The notes: generated from the letters alone by a model not told the origin. Positions 1 through 8,694 are shown, numbered from the stretch's first letter. The stretch is DNA of 49,822 nt from Pseudofrankia coriaricola (GCF_001854805.1 NZ_MBLO01000209.1:1-49822), one strand, 5' to 3'. A program made the numbers and translations.

Positions 1-180
1 GTCCACGAGTTCGCGCACCGCCGCCCGACGCTGACCGAGCTGTTCCGCGAGGTGGTCAGCTCGGACCCGGTGTCGGCCGGGCCGTCGGACGACGGCCAGG
101 GCAAGGCCAGGCGCGGGCGTGGCCGGGGGAGACGTGTCGGGGTTGGCGCGTTGGTGCGGGTGAAGGGCGGCCAGCGGTGA
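1..180 (+). CDS. ABC transporter ATP-binding protein, C-terminal end (partial)
   Basis: Frame 1 is open from the first base to a TGA at 178-180. The visible 59 residues contain LTELFREVV, typical of the tail of drug or sodium exporter ATPases (NatA/CcmA type), followed by a basic, Gly/Arg-rich end. The Walker motifs lie outside the window. The stop overlaps the GTG of the permease at 177 by four bases, so the two are translationally coupled and form one exporter. The family assignment rests on the tail motif and the coupled permease. Confidence 0.7.
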   Translation, partial: VHEFAHRRPTLTELFREVVSSDPVSAGPSDDGQGKARRGRGRGRRVGVGALVRVKGGQR

Positions 181-1499
181 GCGGCACCATCGACCTTGGT
201 ACCAGCGCCGCCGGCCACGAGCCGTCCGGGCCCGCCGACGCCTCCGGAGCTCCCAGCGGCGGCGCCGGCCGTCCTGGTCGGGGCGGCGAGGACGCGGGGG
301 GCGCGGCGGCGGTGCGGTCGCGCCGCGTGCTGTGGCTCGTCGTGCGCCGCGAGGTGTCGACCCGGCTGCGTTCCAAGGCGTTCCGGATCATGACGCCGCT
401 GCTGGTCGTCGTGCTCGCCGCGGGGATCAGCGTCACCGCCCTGTTCGGCGGCTCGTCGCCGAGCTCGGTCGGTTTCCTGCCCGAGGACGCCCGCTACGGA
501 GCGGCGCTCACCGCTGTCGGTGACGCCGCGGGCGTCGACGTCCGCGCGGTCACCGTCGCCGACGCGGCCGAGGCGGAGCGCCAGGTCCGGGACGGGACGC
601 TCGACGCCGCCGTCACGGCGAGCGGCCCGGACGGTTTTCGCGTCATCGTCCGGCACACCCTCGACGACCAGGGCCGGGGTCTGCTCACCGCCGTCGCCCG
701 CCAGCAGGCCCTCGACGCGCAGGTCGTCGCGCTTGGCGGTGACCTCGGCCGGGTTGATGGCGCCGTCGCCGCGGCCGGCGTCGACGTGGTCGCGCTCGAG
801 GCGCCCAAGGAGCGCGACAACGCGCGGATCGGGCTCGGGGCCGTCACCGGTGTCCTGATCTACCTGTCGCTGCTGATCTTCGGCCCGGTGGTCGCGCAGG
901 GGGTCGTCGAGGAGAAGTCCAGCCGGGTCGTCGAGCTCCTGCTCGGCACGGTCCGGCCCTGGCAGCTGATGTCGGGCAAGGTCATCGGGATCGGCATCAT
1001 CGGCCTGATCCAGATGGCCCTGTATGCCGCGGTCGGCGTGCCGCTGGCGGTCGCGACGGGGGTGCTGAGCCTGTCGCTGGTGACGGCGCTCGCCTCGGCG
1101 GGCTGGTCGCTGGTCTGGTATCTGCTCGGCTTCGCGCTCTATGCGCTGCTGTTCGCGGCCGCGGGCTCGCTGGTGTCCCGGCAGGAGGACGCCTCCGCGG
1201 TCACCATGCCCCTCATCATGATCATCATCATTCCGTATGTCATCGGGATCTCGGTGCTTCCCGGCGACCCGGGCAGCGGCCTGCTGCGGGTCCTGTCGCT
1301 GGTCCCGCTGTCCGCGCCGCTGATCATGCCGATGCTCATCGCCGCGGGCACGGCCGCCGCCTGGCAGATCGCGCTCGGCACCGCCCTGACCATCGCCACG
1401 ATCATTGGGCTGGTGCCGCTGACGGGCCGGATCTACGCCGGGGCGGTCAAGCGCACCGGTACCCGCGTCCGCCTCACCGACGCGCTGCGCTCCGGCTGA
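177..1499 (+). CDS. ABC-2 type transporter permease (NatB-like)
   Basis: A 440-residue integral membrane subunit, likely the partner of the ATPase whose end overlaps its GTG start. A polar Gly/Ala-rich cytoplasmic leader (about residues 1-65) precedes a first membrane segment at about 71-90. A roughly 130-residue extracytoplasmic loop follows, then five or more membrane segments between about 218 and 420. This one-TM, big-loop, TM-cluster layout is typical of NatB/YhaP-like ABC-2 permeases. The motif EEKSSRVVELLLGTVRPWQL just after the second segment is the usual coupling-helix signature. The substrate cannot be read from sequence; sodium or a drug is common in the family. The gene ends before a strong bidirectional hairpin. 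Confidence 0.9.
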   Translation: MSGTIDLGTSAAGHEPSGPADASGAPSGGAGRPGRGGEDAGGAAAVRSRRVLWLVVRREVSTRLRSKAFRIMTPLLVVVLAAGISVTALFGGSSPSSVGFLPEDARYGAALTAVGDAAGVDVRAVTVADAAEAERQVRDGTLDAAVTASGPDGFRVIVRHTLDDQGRGLLTAVARQQALDAQVVALGGDLGRVDGAVAAAGVDVVALEAPKERDNARIGLGAVTGVLIYLSLLIFGPVVAQGVVEEKSSRVVELLLGTVRPWQLMSGKVIGIGIIGLIQMALYAAVGVPLAVATGVLSLSLVTALASAGWSLVWYLLGFALYALLFAAAGSLVSRQEDASAVTMPLIMIIIIPYVIGISVLPGDPGSGLLRVLSLVPLSAPLIMPMLIAAGTAAAWQIALGTALTIATIIGLVPLTGRIYAGAVKRTGTRVRLTDALRSG

Positions 1500-1667
1500 C
1501 CCGCGCCCGGCTCGGCCCCGTGGACGACGGGGTCCGGGCGGGCGTGGCCATGCCCGGTGCGCGAGCGCGGCCGGCCCAGGCCCGGATGGGCAGGCGGGCG
1601 GGCCGGGGGCCGGTCAGCCGCCGCGGGGGCGTACATCACGGCCAGCGCCACCGCCGCCGGGCCGCCT

Positions 1668-1717
1668 GGGAATCGTCCGCCCGCCGGCCCCCTCCGGCTG
1701 GCGGGCGGACGATTCCC
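1668..1717. terminator. Bidirectional 22-bp hairpin between convergent genes
   Basis: Arms 1668-1689 and 1696-1717 are complementary over 22 bp with one G-T pair and a 6-base loop. The hairpin lies between the end of the ABC permease (1499, plus) and the end of the minus-strand gene at 1749. There is no long T-run, as is usual in GC-rich actinomycete terminators. A smaller stem (ATGCCG/CGGCAT, 1721-1740) follows at once. Confidence 0.75.
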
Positions 1718-1748
1718 GGCATGCCGGCTTTCTACGGCATCCCGGGCT

Positions 1749-2843
1749 TTAGAGGAAGCCGGTAAGGCCGGTGGGGCGGTGCGGGCCGATGGCGAGGAGC
1801 TCGAACAGGCCGTAGCCGACCTGGCCGTCGCGGGTGAAGCGGGCGAAGGTGTCGGTGATGCCGAGCAGGCGGCCCTGCTGGGCGGGGTCGGCGGTGTCGA
1901 CGGTCTCCCCGTCGACCTTGAGCGCTCCCTGGTACATGCCGTGCTTCCAGCCGGGGTCGAAGCCGTAGCCGGTGCCGACGCCGAGGTGGGCGGTGACCAG
2001 CGTCTCGGCGGTGATCTCGGGGAGCTTGTCGTCGCGGCGGGTGAAGCGGATGGCCGCGGACTTCGGGACGCGGGTGCCGGGGTGGAACTCGATGGTGTAG
2101 TCGGGGCGGCCGAGCTGCTCCGCGGGTTTGCCGGTCCCGGCGGGCCAGACGAGCAGTGCCTCCTCCAGGGAGCGACCGCCGGCCTCGTCCTCCTGCAGGA
2201 TCACGATGACGGAGTGGTCCTCGAACTGGATCGGCAGGTACAGCCAGAACAGGGTGTGGAAGTCGGCGGGCCGGCCGGCGGGCTCGGGCTCGCCGACGGG
2301 CCGGATCCCCCAGGAGCGGTCCCTCGTGCCCCACCAGCGGTCGGGGGTGACGTCGGTTGTCTGGCCGTCGGCGGTGAAGGTGCCCGACCAGCGGCCGGTC
2401 TGGGCGAGGCGGCAGGCGTCGATGATGACCCGGTCCGCGGCGCCGCGGATGATCTGGCGGGGTTCGAGGGTCGCGGGCATGGCGCCCTCGAACGTCAGGT
2501 CCGCGGACAGGCCGAGGTCGTTCGGTTCGAGGACGAACCGCAGCTTCTTGAGGCCTTCGACGACCTCGACGCGGAAGGGCCCGACCGACGTGTCGGAGCG
2601 GTCGGTGCCGAGTTCCCTGGAGGCGCGCACGACCCGGTGCTCGGTGCCGCGGCGCAGCAGGGCGAACGCGTCGGCGGTGCCGAGGTTCGGGTACTGGCCC
2701 AGGCCGAGGACCAGGAACGTGTCGCCGTCGTGGGAGCCGCAGTTGAAGTAGTAGCGGTCGTAGAAGTTGCGGTCGGAGGTGGCGACCTCGCGGACCGGCG
2801 CGGCGGTCTGGTGGACGGGGTAGTCATCGAGCGGCGACAGCAC
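1749..2843 (-). CDS. Conserved hypothetical protein, CrtC/DUF7065-like beta-barrel fold
   Basis: 364 residues with no signal peptide or membrane segment. Motifs RWWGTRDRSWGIRP (about residues 168-182) and the many aromatic and Gly-rich strands recall the DUF7064/DUF7065 group of lipocalin-like, hydroxyneurosporene-hydratase-related proteins. In actinobacteria these often sit beside acyl-CoA-dehydrogenase-type phosphotransferases, as here. The reaction is unknown. The GTG start is chosen because an AGGAG lies 8 bases upstream. It is 54 bp downstream of the phosphotransferase in the same direction, so probably one operon. Confidence 0.75.
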   Translation of the reverse strand: MLSPLDDYPVHQTAAPVREVATSDRNFYDRYYFNCGSHDGDTFLVLGLGQYPNLGTADAFALLRRGTEHRVVRASRELGTDRSDTSVGPFRVEVVEGLKKLRFVLEPNDLGLSADLTFEGAMPATLEPRQIIRGAADRVIIDACRLAQTGRWSGTFTADGQTTDVTPDRWWGTRDRSWGIRPVGEPEPAGRPADFHTLFWLYLPIQFEDHSVIVILQEDEAGGRSLEEALLVWPAGTGKPAEQLGRPDYTIEFHPGTRVPKSAAIRFTRRDDKLPEITAETLVTAHLGVGTGYGFDPGWKHGMYQGALKVDGETVDTADPAQQGRLLGITDTFARFTRDGQVGYGLFELLAIGPHRPTGLTGFL

Positions 2844-2897
2844 GGAGGCGCTCCTGGAGGTCTCGGGGGCGGGTGCGCGGTGCGTGGCCCGGGGCCG

Positions 2898-4058
2898 TCA
2901 GCCGGCCGCGGCCGGGGCGCCGGCGGGCGCGGTCCGGGGCTCGCCGCGGGGCGGCGGGGCGCCGGGGGCGGGCAGGCCCAGCAGCTTCGCGAGCATCCGG
3001 CTGACCGTGTTGTTGGTGATCATGTCGGTGGTGGGGTCCACCATCCCCAGTTCCACGAACATCGCCAGGATCCGCAGCATGATGACGGCGAAGCGGTAGG
3101 CGGCGAACACCTCGTAGTAGTCCAGGTTGCGTACCGGCCGGCCGAGGAGCCGCTCGTAGCGGGCGACCGTCTCCTCGCGGGACGGGAACCCTTCCAGGCG
3201 CGGCGCGTCGCAGCCCTCGCAGTGGTGGCGGTCGAGGAACAGGAACCAGGCGAAGTCGGTCTCCGGGGCGCCAAGCGTCGCCATCTCCCAGTCGAGCACC
3301 GCGGCGACCTGGAACGCGTCGTCGAACAGGATGTTGCCGATCCGGGAGTCGCCCCACAGCAGGACCGGCGGGCCGGGCTCGGCGGGCTGGTGCGCGCGCA
3401 GCCAGGCCCGGGCGCTGGCCAGCGGCTCCGGCGGGGTGTCGAACACCTTCGCCGCCGCCCAGTCGAGCATCTCCTCGTAGTACGCGAGCTGCTGGTCGAT
3501 GCCGGTGCGGCCGCGCCGCGGGCTGTCAAGGAAACCGAGGCCCAGGGCGTCCGGGTCGAGCCGGTGCAGGCGGGCGAGGACGTCGACGCCGCCCCACCAC
3601 ATCGCGGCCCGGTCGGCGGGCGAGACGTCGTGCAGCCAGCCGCCGACGTGGTAAGGCGGGTTGTCGCCCGGTGCCCGGCCGTCTACCGCGCCCATCACGA
3701 AGAACGGCGCGCCCAGCAGCGACACGTCCCGCTCGAGGCCGAACAGCTCCGGCATCGGCAGGCCCGGGTCCTGGCCGGTGAGCGCGGTCATGACCTGGTA
3801 CTGCTCCTCGAAGCGCGGTTCGAGGAACACCTGATAGACGGTCGGCGCGATCCGCAGCACCAGCCGCCGGGTGACACGGTCGGGCCCGTCGCCCCAGGTC
3901 GCGTCGAACAGGTGCGTCTCGTTGGAGAACCCGAGGCCTTCCGGGCTGGTCAGCGGCCCGACGTCCACGCCGCCGCCGTTGGCGCCCGGCAGCCGGGAAG
4001 CCAGCCAGCTGGCGAGCCGGGAGCGGGTTAACTCAGGGTCGCGTTCCTGTGCCTGCAC
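2898..4058 (-). CDS. Phosphotransferase family protein (APH fold, acyl-CoA-dehydrogenase-associated)
   Basis: 386 residues from the GTG at 4058, chosen because GAAGGGGA lies about 6 bases upstream; a longer in-frame start at 4169 lacks such a site. The catalytic loop LLWGDSRIGNILF carries the Brenner-type Asp and Asn but has Trp where classical aminoglycoside kinases have His, as is usual in the subgroup linked to acyl-CoA dehydrogenases. LDWEMATLGAPETDFAWFL supplies the metal-binding Asp. Members probably phosphorylate a hydroxyacyl or small-molecule substrate rather than an aminoglycoside; that is family knowledge, not shown here. First gene of a likely two-gene operon. Confidence 0.85.
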   Translation of the reverse strand: MQAQERDPELTRSRLASWLASRLPGANGGGVDVGPLTSPEGLGFSNETHLFDATWGDGPDRVTRRLVLRIAPTVYQVFLEPRFEEQYQVMTALTGQDPGLPMPELFGLERDVSLLGAPFFVMGAVDGRAPGDNPPYHVGGWLHDVSPADRAAMWWGGVDVLARLHRLDPDALGLGFLDSPRRGRTGIDQQLAYYEEMLDWAAAKVFDTPPEPLASARAWLRAHQPAEPGPPVLLWGDSRIGNILFDDAFQVAAVLDWEMATLGAPETDFAWFLFLDRHHCEGCDAPRLEGFPSREETVARYERLLGRPVRNLDYYEVFAAYRFAVIMLRILAMFVELGMVDPTTDMITNNTVSRMLAKLLGLPAPGAPPPRGEPRTAPAGAPAAAG

Positions 4059-4332
4059 GCCGGTCCCCTTCTCCAGGCCACTGCTTCTCGAAGCCACGAC
4101 GGCCCACAGCCGCGGCCGTCGCCCCGCGGCCCGTGGCCACGCGCGGCCGCGGGCCGTGAGCCACGTCACCCAAAACTGAAACTCGTTCTAACCCGCTCCC
4201 GCCGGGCTGTCAATCTCCGCCCGTGGGCGCCAGGAACGCCACGGGGAGAAAACAGGGAGCAGGCGCTCATGGCGCGCCAGCCCCTGCCGCGTCTGGGATC
4301 GCGAGATACCCGACCTGGACGGGAGGCGAGGG

Positions 4333-4626
4333 GTGCGTGCGGATGACGAACCGGCGTTCGAGGAGTTCGTGGCCCGATCGGCCGAACGGCTGCTGCTGAG
4401 CGCGACCCTGCTGGTCACCGGCGACTGGGCCGCCTGCGAGGACCTGCTCCAGGGAGCGCTGGAACGGACCTACCGGCACTGGACGAAGATCGCCGAGGAC
4501 AGGCGCGAGGCCTACGTGCGCCGCGCGCTCGTCAACGGCGCGACCAGCCGCTGGCGGCGTCAGCGGGCCCGGGTCACCGAGGCCCCGCGTCAGGCCGCCG
4601 CCGTACTGCCCGGCGCGCGAGTGTGA
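4333..4626 (+). pseudogene. Truncated SigE-family ECF sigma factor (region 2 only)
   Basis: 97 codons from a GTG preceded by GGGAGGCGAGG. The sequence FEEFVARSAERLLLSATLLV, then LLQGALERTYRHW and RREAYVRRALVNGATSRWRR matches region 2 of the short SigE-type ECF sigma factors of Streptomyces and Frankia, usually about 170 residues. After RRQRARVTEAPRQA the frame ends with no region 4, so -35 recognition is missing. There is no obvious continuation in another frame. Most likely a decayed sigma gene; a free region-2 protein that still binds core polymerase is possible but unproven. Confidence 0.7.
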
Positions 4627-4850
4627 CGGCTGCTCTTCTGGCGTTGCCTTCCGATCTGGCAGAAACCGATCACCCAGACAGCTGACACGCACGCACGTCC
4701 ATCCGTCTGGTGCTCCCGGCCTTCCGGTAGGCCTGGCACAGCTCGCCGCGGCGCCCGTGGAAGATCGTCCTCATCGAATCGCCCGTGCCCGGGTTCTGCT
4801 TACAGCAGGCCGAGGTTCTCACCGGCCCGCCCGGCGGCGATAGTCGCGGT

Positions 4851-5885
4851 ATGCGGCTGCTGGTGCTCGGTGGGACGGAGTTCGTCGGTACAGCGGTGGT
4901 CGACGCGGGGCTCGAACGGGGTTTCGACGTGACGGTGTTCCACCGGGGACAGCACCCGGCGCCGCCGGGGGTGGCCGCGCTGCGCGGGGACCGGACCGCG
5001 CCCGGCGGCCTGGCGGCGCTCGCCGAGGCCGACGGCGAGTGGGACGTAGTCGTCGACACCTGGTCGTGGGCACCGGCCGCGGTCCGCGACGCCGCCAGGC
5101 TGCTCGAGCCGCGCGCCGGCCGCTACGTCTACGTCTCCAGCCGTTCCGTCTACACGTTCCCCCGCCCGCCGGGGGCGACCGGTCTGGCCGAGGACGCCCC
5201 GGTCGTCGACGCGTCCCCCGACGACGCCGAGGACGGCGGCCTCGCCGCCTACAACCGGATGAAACGCGGCGGCGAGCTGGCCGCGCTCGCCGTGTTCGGC
5301 GACGGGCGCACACTGCTGCCCCGCCCCGGGTTGATCCTCGGGCCGGGGGAGAACATCGGCCGGCTGCCGTGGTGGCTGAACCGGGTCGTCCGCGGCGGCC
5401 GGGTCCTTGCCCCCGGCCCGGCCAACCTGCCGTTCGGGTACCTCGACGTCCGCGACCTCGCGGGCTGGCTGCTCGACGCGGCCGCGGCCGGCGACGCCGG
5501 CCCTTTCGACCTGCAGAGCCCGCCCGGGCACGCGACCACGGCCTCGGTGCTGTCGGCCTGCGTGACGACGACCGGCTCCGACGCCGAGCTGGTCTGGACC
5601 GACCCGGAGCCGATCCTCGCCGCCGGGGTGCGGCCGTGGACCGAGCTGCCGGGCTGGTTCCCGCCCGGCGAGTACCACGCCGCGTTCCACCTCGCCGACG
5701 TCTCCCGGGCACTCGCCGCCGGACTGCGCGCGCGCCCGGTCCTCGACACCGTGGCCGACACCTGGATTTGGCTCCAGAAGATCGGCGGCCAGGCCCCGCA
5801 CCGCCCCGACCGCCCTCCGGTCGGCCTGGACCCGGCTGTCGAGGCCGCGATCCTCGACGTGTCCGGGGCTCGCGGCCCGCGCTGA
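4851..5885 (+). CDS. NAD-dependent epimerase/dehydratase family protein (extended SDR)
   Basis: 344 residues. MRLLVLGGTEFVG gives the N-terminal nucleotide-binding Rossmann motif of the GGTxFxG subgroup. YVYVSSRSVY and YNRMKRGGE carry the Ser and Tyr-x-x-x-Lys catalytic positions of extended short-chain dehydrogenases. LPFGYLDVRDLAGWLLDAA is the usual substrate-domain motif. Close relatives are annotated as reductases or epimerases of unknown substrate. The ATG at 4851 starts directly on the nucleotide-binding strand; the longer open frame upstream is not protein-like. The gene stands alone and converges on the RidA gene six bases away. Confidence 0.88.
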   Translation: MRLLVLGGTEFVGTAVVDAGLERGFDVTVFHRGQHPAPPGVAALRGDRTAPGGLAALAEADGEWDVVVDTWSWAPAAVRDAARLLEPRAGRYVYVSSRSVYTFPRPPGATGLAEDAPVVDASPDDAEDGGLAAYNRMKRGGELAALAVFGDGRTLLPRPGLILGPGENIGRLPWWLNRVVRGGRVLAPGPANLPFGYLDVRDLAGWLLDAAAAGDAGPFDLQSPPGHATTASVLSACVTTTGSDAELVWTDPEPILAAGVRPWTELPGWFPPGEYHAAFHLADVSRALAAGLRARPVLDTVADTWIWLQKIGGQAPHRPDRPPVGLDPAVEAAILDVSGARGPR

Positions 5886-5891
5886 CCCGGT

Positions 5892-6296
5892 TCAGGAGGC
5901 GACGACGGCGAACGCCTCGATCTCCAGCAGGAGCTCGGGGCGAAACAGGGCCGCGACCTGGACGGCCGTGCTCGCCGGCGGCCGGGCCGTGTCGACGACC
6001 GCGTCGCGGGCGGCGCGGACGGCCGGCAGGTGGGCGACGTCGACGACGAAGAACGTCAGCTTGACCACGTCGGCGAACGTCGCGCCCGCGGCCGCGAGAC
6101 AACGGCCCAGGTTCGCGAACACCTGAACCGCCTGCGCCGCGGGATCACCGACGCCGACGACGGCGCCGTTCTCGTCGAGCGCGACCTGCCCGGAGACGGC
6201 GACCAGCCGGCCCGTGCCGGCGACCACGTGGGTGTAGCCGACGCCGGGGGCGACCCCGGCCGGGGCGGCGATGTGGGTCAGGTGTGAGCAGTCCAT
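5892..6296 (-). CDS. RidA family protein (reactive enamine/imine deaminase)
   Basis: 134 residues from the ATG at 6296, the usual RidA/YjgF/UK114 length; the frame extends further but the extra part is not protein-like. Family motifs are visible: VAVSGQVALDENGAVVG, QAVQVFANLGRCLAAAGATFADVVK, and a C-terminal RPPASTAVQVAALFRPELLLEIEAFAV spread over the last 40 residues, with the conserved Arg and Glu. Such cytosolic trimers hydrolyse reactive 2-aminoacrylate-type intermediates. It converges with the SDR gene and is about 100 bp upstream of the lipoprotein gene in the same direction, with no clear operon. Confidence 0.9.
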   Translation of the reverse strand: MDCSHLTHIAAPAGVAPGVGYTHVVAGTGRLVAVSGQVALDENGAVVGVGDPAAQAVQVFANLGRCLAAAGATFADVVKLTFFVVDVAHLPAVRAARDAVVDTARPPASTAVQVAALFRPELLLEIEAFAVVAS

Positions 6297-6402
6297 GCCA
6301 GCAGTGTCCCCCGGCGCCCCACACCGACCGGCCGTGGACACCCGCGGCCGGCCCCAGAGCACCGGTGACCCGCGGCCACGGCCCACGGCTTCTCCGGAAC
6401 TG

Positions 6403-7038
6403 TCAGATCTTGCCGAGAGCGGTGCGGGCGAGGGCGACGAGCGGGTCCTTGGCGGTGGAGGGGTCCTTGGCGTCGATGGAGATCGACAGGCTCGCGACCT
6501 GGGTGCCGCGCAGGTCGACCACGTAGATGGAGGCGAACGTCACGCCGCCGAGACTCGGCGAGGTGCCGTAGCGGGCCGCGGCGCCGAGGCCGGGGATGTC
6601 CTCGGCCTTGTCCTTGCCGTAGACGGAGTCGGCGACGGTGTCGTCGAGCTCCTGCTGGGCGGACTTGCCCGTGTCGGCGGCGCGGATAACCAGCGTCACC
6701 GCGCCGACCGGCAGGAAACCGTCGGTGACCGTGCAGGCGGCGGAGACATTCCGCAGGCTGAGGCCGGACCGGCCGCTGATCCGCTCGAGCGACGCGGCGT
6801 CAACGAGGTCGCAGGTGGACTTGGGGACGGTGAACGAGCCGGGCTTCGGCCCGCCGGGGCTGGCCGTGGTGCTCGGCGACGTGCCCGCGGAGGGCGTGGC
6901 CGTCGTGGTCGAGGCCGCACCCCCGGTCGTCGACGCCGGGGTCGCCGGCTCGTTGCTCTCGCTGACCGCGGAGCAGGCCGTCAGTGCGGCCGCGAGGAAC
7001 AGTCCAAGTGCCGCTGGTGCCACCGCTCGTATCCGCAC
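6403..7038 (-). CDS. DUF3558-like secreted lipoprotein
   Basis: 211 residues. The signal peptide ends in a lipobox, LTAC, at about residues 19-22, followed by a Ser/Thr/Pro linker (about 25-65) and a globular domain starting CDLVDAASLERI. It is a paralogue of the gene at 18272-18952: both share the CDLV start, a second Cys in a C(T/A)(V/F)TDG motif, a ADSVYGK/AGSLYKS segment and an ALARTAL/DLARTAL end. The two domain Cys residues may form a disulfide. Such proteins are anchored on the outer face of the membrane; their function is not known. Start is GTG at 7038. Confidence 0.82.
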   Translation of the reverse strand: MRIRAVAPAALGLFLAAALTACSAVSESNEPATPASTTGGAASTTTATPSAGTSPSTTASPGGPKPGSFTVPKSTCDLVDAASLERISGRSGLSLRNVSAACTVTDGFLPVGAVTLVIRAADTGKSAQQELDDTVADSVYGKDKAEDIPGLGAAARYGTSPSLGGVTFASIYVVDLRGTQVASLSISIDAKDPSTAKDPLVALARTALGKI

Positions 7039-7133
7039 AGCCGCACCCTAGTGGCCGCGAACCGGACCGGCCGGACCCGAGTCGCCCTGGCGACACCTGG
7101 CCCGCCGTCCCACCCCGCGGCGGTGGGTGAGCC

Positions 7134-7299
7134 GTGATCTGGCGGAGTTTTCCACGCCCCGGCGCGGGCGAATCCCACCCGTGATCAGCGTAGATCTGGG
7201 CTGGCCACGTGGGCGAGGGAAATCCGCTGGTGACGGGTCGGGCCGAAGCCGCGGGTGATCTGGTGGAGTTGTCGGGCCCGGGCTCCGAACATCCCACCG
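7134..7299. repeat. Imperfect direct repeat in a 399-bp gap without genes
   Basis: The gap 7039-7437 has no convincing coding frame. It holds two related units of about 46 bases, 7134-7180 and 7255-7299. Both begin GTGATCTGG(C/T)GGAGTT and end in ATCCCACC, about 120 bp apart, with GTGATCAGCG between them. Middle parts differ. It could be an old intergenic repeat or regulator sites of the divergent genes. Confidence 0.4.
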
Positions 7300-7437
7300 G
7301 ATGCCGTCCAGGACGGTCGGCGTGGGCACGAAAGACACTGTGCCGGCCACGGGGGACACTGCCGGCGTGGAACCCGCCTACCTGACGCACCTCGCCGACT
7401 GGAGGGCATCACCCCTAGCGGTGACTACCATCAGGCG

Positions 7438-7815
7438 ATGAGCGGACGTACGTTCCGGGTGACCGTCAGGGGCATGTTCGACAGCCTGTCCGAGGCGCAG
7501 CGCGCCGAGCTGCTCGCCAAGGCCGCCGACCACGACCTGTTCCTGGCGGCGTTCACCCCGGAGGGCAACCTCACCTACGACCTCGACGCCCGGCCGTTCT
7601 TCGCCTTCCGTTACCTCGACGCCCGCCCCGCGGGCGAAGCCGACGACGACCCGGCCGGCACGCTGACCGCGGCCGTGACCCGCGCCGAGGCCGCGGCGAG
7701 CGCGTGGCTCGACGAGCGCGGCTACGGCTACCGGAACCTGCGCAGCTCGGCCGAGGACCTCGCCCAGATGCCGCTCGGCAGCCGCGCCCGCCGCGAGTCC
7801 CGCCGCTCCGGCTGA
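7438..7815 (+). CDS. DUF6204 family protein
   Basis: 125 residues. The opening RTFRVTVRGMFDSLSEAQRA and the later GNLTYDLDARPFFAFRYLD match the small DUF6204 proteins of Streptomyces and relatives. No signal peptide, membrane segment or known catalytic motif is visible; the N-terminus looks like a ferredoxin-like beta-alpha-beta unit. ATG at 7438 is taken as the start because the family begins MSxRTFRV. Function unknown. The gene is monocistronic, 171 bp ahead of a GNAT gene in the same direction. Confidence 0.8.
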   Translation: MSGRTFRVTVRGMFDSLSEAQRAELLAKAADHDLFLAAFTPEGNLTYDLDARPFFAFRYLDARPAGEADDDPAGTLTAAVTRAEAAASAWLDERGYGYRNLRSSAEDLAQMPLGSRARRESRRSG

Positions 7816-7986
7816 CCTGGCGCGCGTGCCCCGGGCCGCCGGAGTGACCGGGGCCCGCCCCACGCGGCACGCGGGCATCCCGACCCGGCGTCCTCGTTGG
7901 GCTGACGTCTCCGGGCTGGCCGGCCCGGCGCGGCTCCGGGGGACCGGCGCGGCCGGCGCCGTGGGCGGCGCGCGAGGATCGGGGGC

Positions 7987-8442
7987 GTGGACAGCCCACG
8001 CATCCGGACCGCCGTGGCCGAGGACCTGCCCGCCCTGCTGGACCTGTACCGGCAGCTCGCCGGCGACCGGCCCGAGTCCCAGCCCGCCGGACCTGCCGCC
8101 GCCGGGCCGATCCTGGCGCGGATCCTCGCCGACCCGGCCCGTCAGCTGCTGGTCGCCGACGCCGACGGCCGCGTCGTCGGCACCGCCGAGGTGCTCGTCA
8201 TCGCCAACCTGACACACGGCGGCCAGCCCTGGGCGATCGTCGAGAACGTCGTCGTCGCGGCGGACGCGCGCCGGCTCGGCGTCGGCCGGGCGCTGATGGC
8301 CCACATCGTCGAACAGGCCCGCGAAGCGGGCTGCTACAAGATCCAGCTACTGTCCCGCGCCGAACGCGCCGACGCCCACCTCTTCTACGAGTCCCTCGGC
8401 TTCGCCCGCTCCGCCGTCGGCTTCCGCCGCTACCTGTCCTGA
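7987..8442 (+). CDS. GNAT family N-acetyltransferase
   Basis: 151 residues beginning IRTAVAEDLPALLDLYRQL, a standard GNAT N-terminus. IVENVVVAADARRLGVGRAL supplies beta-4 and the acetyl-CoA pyrophosphate loop (R/Q-x-x-G-x-G/A as RRLGVGRA). The end, LFYESLGFARS, is the usual beta-6/alpha-4 motif. The acetyl acceptor is unknown. Start GTG at 7987 is the only one near the first strand. The gene ends before a perfect hairpin shared with the convergent CMD gene. Confidence 0.88.
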   Translation: MDSPRIRTAVAEDLPALLDLYRQLAGDRPESQPAGPAAAGPILARILADPARQLLVADADGRVVGTAEVLVIANLTHGGQPWAIVENVVVAADARRLGVGRALMAHIVEQAREAGCYKIQLLSRAERADAHLFYESLGFARSAVGFRRYLS

Positions 8443-8594
8443 CATGTGGATCCGCGGGTCGCCGTCGACGAGGGCGCACCCGGCGTGATGCCGCGACGGT
8501 TCCGCGGGCGGCGCCACCCGCGCTGCTGTGGCCTCCAAGTGGCCTTAAGGGTTGGCCCGACGACATCGTCACACCGTGATCTTGGTCAGCGGTT

Positions 8595-8645
8595 CTGTAT
8601 CCGGATCCGAACTGGCGAGGGCTCGCGGTTCGGATCCGGATACAG
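8595..8645. terminator. Perfect long hairpin between convergent genes
   Basis: Arms 8595-8612 and 8628-8645 (outer ends CTGTATCCGGATCC) are perfectly complementary over 18 bp. The loop contains a further GCGAG/CTCGC pairing. It lies in the middle of the 250-bp gap between the GNAT gene (plus, ends 8442) and the CMD gene (minus, ends 8695) and can terminate both transcripts. There is no T-tract. Confidence 0.65.
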
Positions 8646-8694
8646 TCCTGGCGATCTTCCCGCCTAGGGCGGGCGAACGCCGCCGGCGACGGTG

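Noticed and set aside
1557..4031. An 824-codon plus-strand ORF over the DUF7065-like and phosphotransferase genes
   Set aside because: It is the antisense shadow of two well-supported minus-strand genes; its text is Gly/Val/Glu repeats typical of reading the complement of GC-rich genes.
4819..6102. A 427-codon Arg/Gly/Pro-rich minus-strand ORF
   Set aside because: Shadow of the SDR epimerase gene; low-complexity composition and no family motifs.
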